Origin: CAWGAJ01 sp963820545
Lineage (GTDB): Bacteria > Planctomycetota > Planctomycetia > Pirellulales > Thermoguttaceae
Direction: 5' to 3'
Assembly: GCA_963820545.1 (NCBI GenBank)
Contig: CAWGAJ010000004.1
Coordinates: 62,001 to 126,000 of the forward strand
Length of the DNA stretch: 64,000 nt
The notes under the pieces are model-generated. The model was not told the origin of the DNA and searched no databases. It was given only the letters and a program-made list of their open reading frames with translations. A program made the translations under genes and the position numbers. Positions 56,349 to 64,000 of the stretch are shown in pieces. Position 1 is the stretch's first letter; every line of letters starts with the position of its first letter.

Positions 56349-57993
56349 ATGGATGGGGAATGTTTGTCTCACGGAAGAGGGCGGGCATTGGTTTTCGGCA
56401 GTTTGTTGTGTTTAATGGCTGGAGCCCAGCTTGGTGCGACGATCGGGAAGCACCTTCATCTTCATCGGGCACGGTAGCGGTGGCATTCCGCGAGGAAATA
56501 GCTTCCGCGTCTATAGAAAATACCGCCCAGAACCTGACGCCTGGAGAGCGGGCGAAAAAAAATAATCCCGACAAACTTTCCCTCAGGACTCCGGCGCAAT
56601 CAATCTCGATCACTTTGCGAAATCCGGAAAATCTTGCCCAGCAAAGTATGATCTGGACCACTGCGCCCGGCGATTCTTTGCGCAACCGGCACAGGCGCCT
56701 GCAGAAAACACGAGGCCCCAGGAGTCGGCGGCGAAGCCTCCCGTGCAAATTGCCGGATCTTCGTCTCAAGCCAATCTTGCACCGCCTTCATTAATAATAA
56801 ATCCCTCATTGAATCCTGTTTCGCAGCCAACAGAGCAACCGGTTGTTCAACTTGCAGCGCGGCCGGTTTCCGCGATCCGAGGCATATCGGCGGCGGACGT
56901 TCAACCCGCCGTTGCGCCGCCTCCGGTTTTGCCGACGCCTGCTCCGGTTCCCACGCCAAGCCCGAACCCAGAGGTTCGTGTGTACCCGGTGTCCAATCAA
57001 CTATTTAAAGATAACGTCGAACCGGCGCCAAAGCCGGAATCCACTTTGGTCAGCGATTTGCCGACGCCGCCGTCGATCAACGGTGCGTCCGCTCCTCAAA
57101 CTGGCGCCGCCACAAAGCCCCCGGAAAAGCTGGGCGAAGAGCCGCGCAATTACAACCTCGATTTCCTCCGCCGGCAATCTGTATTGTTGCGTCCCTGCGA
57201 ATGGCAATTAGATGTGGGCGTGTCATATCTTTACGACGAACATTTCTATACCGATATCGTCCTGCCCGACATAGTGCCGCTTGATATTCGCGCCCGGCGA
57301 CGACTTTTGACTATGCCATTGGAGTTCCGTTACGGCCTCAGGGAGAATGTGCAACTGTTTGCCAATACGCAGTTCGGCTGGGCCAATACAGAATATTCCT
57401 ACATTGGGGCAGATGCGTTTTACAACGAGGGAGGCATTGGCGATACGAACGTGGGGGCCTCGATCCTGGTTCATAAAAGCAATGGACAAAGTTATTCGCC
57501 CGACATAGTGGCGACTTTCGGCTTAACCGCGCCAACGGGCAAGGGCACCGCCTTGATGGGTATCTTGCAGTCTCCGGAAATGACCCTCGGGCAAGGCTTC
57601 TGGGGTGCTTATTGGAACCTGATATTTATTCACCAGTGTGATCCGGTGATCCTCTTTTACGGGTTTGGCAGCCGCCATTACTTAGCCCGAGATATTGAAG
57701 ACATCCACGGCCAGATGATCACCGGCAAACCTGGCGATCAATATACCTACCAAATGGGTGTCGGATTCGCCATGAACGAACGGATCACGCTGAGCACGGC
57801 GTTTTTCGGCTCGTACATCACCGAGCCGCTCGTGGAGGGCGAAGTGCTCCCAGGCGCCATCCTGGAGCCCTTGTATTTGCGGTTTGCCGTCACCATTGCC
57901 CGACCCCCGAAGCGGATCATCGAACCCTTCGTGGAATTGGGCCTAACCGACGATGCCCCCAATGCGCGTGTCGGCATCACCTGGACGTTTTAA
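56349..57993 (+). CDS. Outer-membrane beta-barrel transporter with Pro-rich N-domain (frameshifted)
   Basis: From the ATG at 56349: a hydrophobic leader (RALVFGSLLCLMAGAQLGAT), then after one lost base the linker LTPGERAKKNNPDK, and after another near 56685 the repetitive AQPAQAPAENTRPQESAAKP and PPPVLPTPAPVPTPSPNP segments. The barrel begins after QSVLLRPCEWQLDVGVSYLY and continues FRYGLRENVQLFANTQFGWA, DIVATFGLTAPTGKG to the aromatic end NARVGITWTF. It resembles the MetA-pathway/transporter barrel families. The C39 peptidase gene follows 57 bases downstream. The 5' reconstruction is less certain than the barrel. Confidence 0.65.
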
Positions 57994-58050
57994 CGCGGCG
58001 CTTTTTCCGGCATAACCCCCGGCCGCTTGGAAACCCGAAATTAAATTCCC

Positions 58051-58761
58051 ATGCTTCGCACGCACTATAAGGTGATTTGTGCAGTTTTCGCGGCCGGCCT
58101 AATATTTTCTTCGGCGCCATTGGCGCTTGCACAATACCCGCCGGCGCCGATCCGCGACCCAGATCACGTGTTCCAAAAACACGTCTGCAATTGGAAACAG
58201 CTCAAGGAATTGCACATCGTCATGCAGAAGCGCGATTATTCGTGCGGGGCGGCTGCTTTGGCCACCGTGCTGCGCTACTACTGGGACGACAATGTGACCG
58301 AAGATCAAGTGCTCCTGGCCACTTTGAAGATTCTCACGCCCGAGGAAAGTAAGGAACGCATTAAAAATGGTTTAGCCATTAGCGACTTGCGCCTCGCCGC
58401 CGTGGAGATGGGCTATTTGTCAACCATCGGCACCTTGACCTTCCAGCAGCTTTCCGAGTCGAAGGCGCCGCTGGTGGTAGGCATCAGCCCCGAAGGCTAC
58501 AAGCATTTTGTGGTTTACCGCGGCACGGACTGCGAATTTGTCTATCTGGCCGATCCTATCCGGGGAAACATCCGGGTGCCCGTCTCCGAATTCGTTTCCC
58601 AATGGCAGAAGAATGCCGTCTTGGTGGTCGCCAAGCCCGACCAGGAACCGCCAATGGTTTCGGCCCTTACCATCCGCCGCTATGAAGTCGAATTGGGCGA
58701 CCTGAATAAACAACTAATCCTTACCCAATACCCCAAAGCCTATACCCGCCCCACAAAGTAA
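58051..58761 (+). CDS. Exported C39-like cysteine peptidase
   Basis: 236 residues. Signal peptide VICAVFAAGLIFSSAPLALA. The C39 core has Cys65 in MQKRDYSCGAAALATVLRYY, His152 in GYKHFVVYRG and Asp168 in VYLADPIRGN, a complete Cys-His-Asp triad. Known C39 domains cleave double-glycine leaders; stand-alone exported versions act in the periplasm, as in the Fap amyloid system (FapD). Here it follows an outer-membrane barrel gene and lies 4 kb from a small secreted protein with a leader-like motif, suggesting export processing. Frame intact. Confidence 0.88.
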   Translation: MLRTHYKVICAVFAAGLIFSSAPLALAQYPPAPIRDPDHVFQKHVCNWKQLKELHIVMQKRDYSCGAAALATVLRYYWDDNVTEDQVLLATLKILTPEESKERIKNGLAISDLRLAAVEMGYLSTIGTLTFQQLSESKAPLVVGISPEGYKHFVVYRGTDCEFVYLADPIRGNIRVPVSEFVSQWQKNAVLVVAKPDQEPPMVSALTIRRYEVELGDLNKQLILTQYPKAYTRPTK

Positions 58762-58816
58762 GGCGCAAAAAGGCAACTTGGGACTTTTCTTCACTGAGCG
58801 GCCCAGGCTTGGGGCG

Positions 58817-59806
58817 TTACTTTTTTGCGCCCATTAAGGATTTACGCACCTGTTCCAGTTGTCCGGCGGAACCGAGCTTGCTGTTCTTGTGCATGATGTA
58901 TTGGGCATAGGCCGCCATGAAAATCTTTCCCGGCGGACGCAGATCGAAGTTGGCCGGATCGTCGCGGAACGACTCGCGGTGGATTGCGCACCACACCAGG
59001 CGCCCGTCGGTGTCGATATTGACCTTGCACACGCCCATTTTGGCGGCGGGCAGATATTGATCTTCTGGTACCCCTGTAGTGTCTTTCATTTTTCCGCCGG
59101 CGTTGTTGATCCGATCCACCCACTCCTTGGGCACGCTGCTGGAACCATGCATGACCAAGGGGAAATTCTTGGGCACGATTTTTTGGATCTTTTCCAGCAC
59201 GTCGAGATGAAGGCCCTGTTTACCGGAGAATTTGTACGCCCCGTGCGAAGTGCCGATGGCCACGGCCAATGAATCGCAGCCGCTTCGGGCAATGAACTCG
59301 GCCGCCTGGGCAGGATCGGTCAGACAGACGCTGCCCACCACGTCCTCTTCCACGCCGCCGAGTTGACCTAATTCGGCCTCGACCACAATACCCTTGGCAT
59401 GGGCCCGATCGACCACGCGCTTGGTAATCTCGATGTTCTTCTCCAGCGGCTCGTGCGAGGCGTCGATCATCACTGAACTGTAAAATCCGCTGGCGATGCA
59501 GTCGTAACAGGCTTCTTCAGTGCCGTGGTCCAGATGAACAGCGAAGATTGCGTCGGGAAAGACCACCTCGGCCGTACGGATCATGGCTTCAAGAAAACGC
59601 TTATCAGTGTAACTGCGTGCGCCGCGTGAAATTTGGATGATAAATGGAGCGCTTTTCGTGGCATCGACCGGCTCCTCGTTCGTTTTTACCTTGCCCAGAT
59701 TTCCCCGAAACAACCCCACGGTTTGTTCCAGGTTGTTAATGTTATAGGCCCCCACGGCATAATGGCCGTATGCTTGTTGAAAAAGTTGGTTGGTGGTAAC
59801 AATCAT
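58817..59806 (-). CDS. fba: Class II fructose-bisphosphate aldolase
   Basis: 329 residues. AVGAYNINNLEQTVGLFRGN, FAVHLDHGTEEACYDCIASG (zinc-binding His and Asp of DHG), VMIDASHEPLEKNIEITKRV, VVEAELGQLGGVEEDV, AIGTSHGAYKF with zinc His, LVMHGSSSVPKEWVDRIN and CKVNIDTDGRLVW. All are class II aldolase motifs for reversible cleavage of fructose-1,6-bisphosphate. Length matches the FbaA-like group. Frame intact, single gene, convergent with the C39 gene. Confidence 0.95.
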   Translation of the reverse strand: MIVTTNQLFQQAYGHYAVGAYNINNLEQTVGLFRGNLGKVKTNEEPVDATKSAPFIIQISRGARSYTDKRFLEAMIRTAEVVFPDAIFAVHLDHGTEEACYDCIASGFYSSVMIDASHEPLEKNIEITKRVVDRAHAKGIVVEAELGQLGGVEEDVVGSVCLTDPAQAAEFIARSGCDSLAVAIGTSHGAYKFSGKQGLHLDVLEKIQKIVPKNFPLVMHGSSSVPKEWVDRINNAGGKMKDTTGVPEDQYLPAAKMGVCKVNIDTDGRLVWCAIHRESFRDDPANFDLRPPGKIFMAAYAQYIMHKNSKLGSAGQLEQVRKSLMGAKK

Positions 59807-60224
59807 GTTCTTCTATGGCTCCTTTGATCTGACTGAGTTTGGAACCGAACTATTTTACAGTCCTTATCTTATGTTTCCAGGGTGGTTGTTTTAGAGGGAA
59901 CACCTTGCAAACACGAAGGAGATACAGCTACTAGGAAAAAATACTCTTTTGTTGAGGTGTACTAAACTCCATTTCGTTTACTTTCTTACTAAGGAAATGG
60001 CTCGGTTTCCATAAGTACTTACACAACAATCCGTTACAACTGCGTACATGGGATTTTTTCGTAATAATATTCTTTATGTGCGAAAAAGGGCCGTAATCAC
60101 AGAACCCCTCCACAAGGGTTATTTATGATAAAAAAACTTTCATTGCTCCGTCTAGTTTCCCACGGTACAATCATCCTGTCTGTACTCTTATTTTTTCGTG
60201 ATCTTGGTCAAGGACGACAAGTCA
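59807..60224. other. Spacer upstream of kdsD, no gene recognised
   Basis: About 420 AT-rich bases between the divergent aldolase and kdsD genes. No clear RNA gene or promoter pair identified. Confidence 0.4.
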
Positions 60225-61343
60225 ATGAGCACGGAAGCACTTGCTCTATCGGGGGATTTTAGCCCCTTTGAACAACTCTCCTACGCCCGGCAGATACTCC
60301 AACTGGAAAGCCGCGCCCTAGACCATCTGGCCGGCCGATTGGACAGCGAATTTTGCCGTGCGGTGAAATTGCTTCACCAGTGCCGGGGAAACGTGATCGT
60401 CACCGGCATGGGCAAAGCAGGTGTAATCGGACAGAAAATTATGGCTACACTTGCTTCCACGGGCACGCCGAGTCACTGGCTGCATCCTGCCGAGGCTGTC
60501 CACGGCGACCTGGGCCGGATCCAACGCGACGACCTGGTGCTGATTCTCTCCCAAAGCGGCGAGACCGAAGAAATTGTCCGCCTTTTGCCGCCGCTCGATG
60601 AATTGGGCGTGCCGATTTTGGCCGTCACCGGCCAGAAGACAAGCACCCTGGGCCAAGCCGCCACGGTGACCATCGAGCTAGGGCCTTTGCAAGAGGCCTG
60701 TGCCTTGGGCCTGGCGCCTACGACCAGCACCACGGCGATGTTGGCCATTGGCGACGCCTTGGCTTTGGTAGCCAGCCGCATGCGAGGTTTTCGGCGCGAA
60801 GATTTCGCTCGCTTTCATCCCGGCGGCAGCCTCGGTCAGAGACTCAGCAAGGTGGAGCATCACATGCGTCCGCTGGAACAGTGCCGCCTGGCCGCGGAGG
60901 ACCAAACCGTACGCCAAGTGTTGATCCGCGTAAGTAAACCCGGACGCCGGACCGGGGCTATTATGCTGGTTGATGCCCAAGGCATACTATCGGGCATCTT
61001 CACCGATAGCGATCTTGCCCGGCTCTTTGAGCAGCATCGCGACAAAGACTTGGATGGTCCGATTTGCAATGTAATGACCCGCGATCCGCTCCGGGTGCCG
61101 GCTGGTTCCATGATCGCTGACGCCATGGTGATCATGGCGGAGAGGAAAATCAGTGAATTGCCCGTGGTCGATGCCGTTGGCAGGCCGCTGGGCCTGGTCG
61201 ATATCACCGACGTGGTGGCCCTCATGCCGAAGGAAACGTCCCCGCCAAAATCGTCGACCAGCGACTCACCGCCCAAGGGCCATGTTTCCCCTGCTGCTTG
61301 GCGCGTGGTGAGCGAAGGCGACGACAAAACCGATTCCCAATAA
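60225..61343 (+). CDS. kdsD: D-arabinose 5-phosphate isomerase (KdsD/KpsF/GutQ family)
   Basis: About 372 residues. The SIS domain has GNVIVTGMGKAGVIGQKIMA, ASTGTPSHWLHPAEAVHGDL, DDLVLILSQSGETEEIVRLL and GLAPTTSTTAMLAIGDALAL; two CBS domains follow (CNVMTRDPLRVPAGSMIADA, ISELPVVDAVGRPLGLVDIT). It makes arabinose 5-phosphate for KDO synthesis. I use the ATG at 60225. The next gene is kdsC (57-base gap), so it is the first of a KDO-lipopolysaccharide set. A Ser/Pro/Lys-rich tail of about 35 residues is added. Confidence 0.94.
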   Translation: MSTEALALSGDFSPFEQLSYARQILQLESRALDHLAGRLDSEFCRAVKLLHQCRGNVIVTGMGKAGVIGQKIMATLASTGTPSHWLHPAEAVHGDLGRIQRDDLVLILSQSGETEEIVRLLPPLDELGVPILAVTGQKTSTLGQAATVTIELGPLQEACALGLAPTTSTTAMLAIGDALALVASRMRGFRREDFARFHPGGSLGQRLSKVEHHMRPLEQCRLAAEDQTVRQVLIRVSKPGRRTGAIMLVDAQGILSGIFTDSDLARLFEQHRDKDLDGPICNVMTRDPLRVPAGSMIADAMVIMAERKISELPVVDAVGRPLGLVDITDVVALMPKETSPPKSSTSDSPPKGHVSPAAWRVVSEGDDKTDSQ

Positions 61344-61400
61344 TCCCTAAATACCATTCCTTATTCTCTGACCTCTGTTCCCTGACCCCTGTGCTTTCTC

Positions 61401-61924
61401 ATGAATCTCAATGAGCGCTGCCAACCGATCCGCTTGATTCTTTCCGACGTCGACGGCGTACTGACCAACGGCTGTCTTGAAATCAACAACGAGGGCATTG
61501 AAACCAAATGCTTTCATGTGCGCGACGGGATGGGCATTCGCTTATGGCAGAAGGCGGGCTATCGCTTTGGCTTGATCACGCTCAGGAGCTCGCAAATTGT
61601 CAAGCTCCGCGTGGCGGAATTGAGTATTGATATTGTCCGCCAAGGCATCGAAAACAAGCAAACAGCCATGCGGCAAATTCTTTCCGAGTTGCGGCTTAAG
61701 CCCGAGTGTGTTTGTTACATCGGCGATGATCTGCCTGATCTCTGCGTGATGCGCAGCGTGGGCTTGGGCGTGGCCGTGGCCGACGCCTGCGAGGAGCTCC
61801 GCCAGGCCGCCCATTATGTCACTACCCTGCCGGGCGGCGCGGCGCGGTGCGGGAAACAGTGGAACTGATCCTTAAAGCCCAACGACTTTGGGAAGACTTG
61901 ATCCAGGCCTTCATTGAAGGATGA
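61401..61924 (+). CDS. kdsC: 3-deoxy-D-manno-octulosonate 8-phosphate phosphatase (frameshifted at 3' end)
   Basis: A HAD-superfamily phosphatase without cap: LILSDVDGVLTNGCLEI (Asp16, Asp18), FGLITLRSSQIVKLRV (the usual T/S-G-R site is TLRSS here) and CYIGDDLPDLCVMRSVGLGV. Near 61836 a C is missing; restored GGRGAVRETVELILKAQRLW ends at 61924. It dephosphorylates KDO-8-phosphate. It lies just after kdsD, consistent with a KDO pathway pair. Confidence 0.9.
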
Positions 61925-62192
61925 GAAATGAAGGATGAAACAAGAACTGTAAACTGTGAACTGTAAACTTTAAACTTCCCACAACCGCTTGCGGTTTCGC
62001 ACTGCCCACCGACCACCGTCCACTTACCATTTACCACCTACTATCCCCTAGCGCGGCCTGACGGCCGCAACCAAACCGCGACCGACCAACCTTCGGTTGG
62101 TGCCCGTCGCGGCTTTACATACTGAACAAACTACGGTACTTGATGCGCGAAAACGCACTTAAACCTCAAACAAAGACTCTATCCCCTAACCA
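61925..62192. other. Spacer with repeat tracts upstream of the LptA-like gene
   Basis: Contains CTGTAAACTGTGAACTGTAA tracts, a CCACCGTCCACTTACC-rich string like those near 7020 and 7220, and a full copy of the GTCGCGG palindrome (62073-62116) with inner hairpin CCAACC/GGTTGG. No gene. Confidence 0.5.
62073..62116. repeat. Full copy of the GTCGCGG palindromic repeat
   Basis: Arms AAACCGCGACCGACC and GGTGCCCGTCGCGGCTTT around the hairpin AACCTTCGGTT. Compare 2381-2441. Confidence 0.65.
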
Positions 62193-64000
62193 ATGTCCCG
62201 ACTTTTCCGCTCAGCCGTTAGTTTTGCCATCGTGTTGGTGGCTTACTGGATGTACGCGCTGGTAGCGGTGCCGTTGATCGAGCCGACCATTGCCGATTCT
62301 GCCAGGACCAGCAGCGAAGGCAGTGCGTTCGAGCTCGGCGCCGATCAACGTTTCAAACAGTTCGAGGGGCTCTTTCCCCCGGACGCCTGGGATCCGAAAA
62401 ATACGATAATTCTCGAAAACGACAAGTGCAAACTCTTAATGAAGAGCTATAAAAATCTCGGCGACGGTCGCGTGGAATTGCGACCTTGCACGATGGTTTT
62501 TCCCTGGGACGGCCCGGCCGAGGACGAAGCCCAACGAAGGCGTCAAGCGGTTATTCTCGAAGCCCCACAAGGAGCGATCCTGAAATTCGACAATCCCATT
62601 GACCTGCGCACTTTGAAAATCGGCCGGCTGATGGGGGGAAGGTTGTCGGGCCCGATTACGATCCGCAGTCAGGGAAAGCAGCCCGGTCCGGAAGACGACC
62701 TGCTCATCCGCACCAACGACGTGGAACTAAACGAACAGGAAATTTCGACTCCAAATCCGGTGGAATTCACCTGGGGGAAAAATTCCGGGCGCGGTCAGGA
62801 CATGCACATCAAACTCCTTGCTGATCCCGCCAAATCCGGCGGCGAGGTGAACACCCCGAACGTCGGCGGCGTGGAAGTGTTCGAAATGCGCCATATTGAA
62901 CGATTGCATCTGGAAACAGCTCCCGCGGCGCCCGCGAAGCTGCTGCGGCGCTTGCCGCGGGGAATCAGTCCGGCGGTGTTATCTCTCCTGCCGCCGCAGC
63001 CGATTTGCCCGTGGAAATCACCTGCGACGGTGCATTCAGCTTCAATGTGGTTAATCGCGTGGCGAGTTTTGCCGATCATGTCAATGTCGTCCGAGTGAAT
63101 CCAAACGGCCCATCCGATCAAATTCAATGTGACCTGCTCTTGATCCATTTCCTCCCGCGCGACGCTTCCAAGTCTGCTTCCAAGAATTCAGCCGATTTAG
63201 AGCCGGAGCGGATCGAAGCCCGCGGCCATCCGGTCGTCATAAACGCGCCCACGCAAAACCTTACCGGCCGGGGCGAGCGGTTAGAGTACAATCTCAAAAC
63301 CCAGTTAATTGCCCTCGATGGCGGGCCGGAAGTCTTTCTCCGTCAAGGGCCGAACGAAATCCGCGCATGCAGCCTGCAATATCAGTCCTTGGGGCCAAAC
63401 CGACTGGGCCGGGCAGCGGCTCAAGGTCCCGGTTGGCTGCACGGACAAATGGCCGACAAGCCCGAAGGGCGACTCGAAGCGCGCTGGAATGATCAACTCC
63501 GCCTCTTCCCACAGGGGCAAAATCATGTGATTTCCTTCACTGGCGGAGCGATCTTGGAATATGCCGGCATCGGCTGCTTGGAAGCCCAGGAAATCTTCTT
63601 CTGGTTACAGGAAACGCCTTCCGGCACTGCTTCCGACCAACCGCCCATGCGCCCCGACCGCATGATGGCCCGAAAACAAGTGAGCGTCAACTCACCCCAG
63701 CTTAACGCCGCCGTTGAACAACTGGAGGTCTGGTTCGAGCAAAAAGGCTCTCCACAAGACATTCGCTGGAAAGCGGAAAGCATGACCGCGGCGCAGTCTG
63801 GCAAAGGAGTTCAGGGCAATCCATTATCCACGTTGACAAATGTGTCGCATGCCCAAAACTCCTCGGGGATTGTTTCGCCGGCCGCCTCAGCGAGGGGCGA
63901 TACCTCCGCTGCCTCGGGCAACGCGCCAGGGCGAAAGCAGCACTTTAAGATCAGTGGCCGTACGCTCCGCGCCCGCGTCCAATTAGGCGATAACCAAAGC
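62193..64000 (+). CDS. LptA/LptC (OstA)-like lipopolysaccharide transport protein, partial (frameshifted, runs off the end)
   Basis: An N-terminal membrane segment (FRSAVSFAIVLVAYWMYALV) is followed by long beta-rich sequence. Near 62935 one base is lost; the other frame continues AAALAAGNQSGGVISPAAAD, VEITCDGAFSFNVVNRVASF, HVNVVRVNPNGPSDQIQCDL to the end of the window without a stop. ERLEYNLKTQLIALDGGPEV, the periodic V.G.RLEYN..T..I.L.G pattern, is typical of OstA/LptA repeats. Position after kdsD-kdsC supports a lipopolysaccharide-export role. At least 600 residues, longer than LptC; a planctomycete fused or expanded form. C-terminus unseen. Confidence 0.65.

Overview
The window looks like chromosome of a member of the Planctomycetota, probably near the Pirellulales. 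The evidence is a DUF1559 protein with a type IV pilin-like N-terminus and an H-x9-DG tail, three PEP-CTERM proteins, a GH106 glycosidase, an Lpg1974-type outer-membrane protein, a membrane-anchored Ser/Thr kinase, and a tmRNA whose tag (AEYQLAMAA) resembles the planctomycete tag type. No rRNA or tRNA genes were recognised. Intergenic DNA is full of short palindromic repeat families.

Layout. 1-3.2 kb: YedF/DUF3343 pair, CobL and BshB1. 3.2-7.9 kb: a repeat and transposase graveyard holding one intact REP-associated tyrosine transposase element and a HAF-repeat PEP-CTERM gene. 7.9-31 kb: mostly ordinary genes (TPR protein, GH106 glycosidase, HemB, protein kinase, TruB, YkgJ-type protein, aconitase, pseudouridine synthase, PPK2, secreted cyclophilin with PEP-CTERM, ROK-Mth938 fusion, DinB-like protein, alpha/beta hydrolase, HEAT/TPR protein, lipoprotein plus DUF1559). 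32.9-43.4 kb: a complete gas-vesicle locus. 43.5-46.4 kb: a decayed island of RHS, SUMF1/PEP-CTERM and integrase remnants ending at the 3' end of ssrA (46466-46825). 47-51.4 kb: a SUMF1 PEP-CTERM gene, an IS1-like transposase and a low-GC AAA ATPase. 51.5-64 kb: a sugar isomerase and metallo-beta-lactamase nuclease pair, a secreted small protein with two outer-membrane proteins and a C39 peptidase, class II aldolase, KdsD, KdsC and a long LptA/LptC-like protein that runs off the end.

The gas-vesicle locus is the centrepiece. It has two divergent arms. The plus arm is gvpA, a GvpC-like small gene, gvpN, three small genes, gvpF/L, gvpG, a gvpA/J paralogue, gvpK and a second gvpA/J/S paralogue. 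The minus arm is gvpH (Hsp20 type), a CDC48/VAT-type double-ring AAA unfoldase and two gvpF/L genes. A conserved unknown gene lies beyond. The order resembles proteobacterial clusters and suggests lateral acquisition. The CDC48-type ATPase overlapping a gvpF/L gene is the least explained part.

A technical caution. At least 17 genes are broken by single C/G losses in short homopolymers or by loss of one GC unit in GCGC runs, although the protein continues perfectly in the next frame. I annotate these as whole genes and suspect consensus errors, not decay. True relics (transposase fragments, RHS, integrase, one SUMF1 copy) are marked as pseudogenes.
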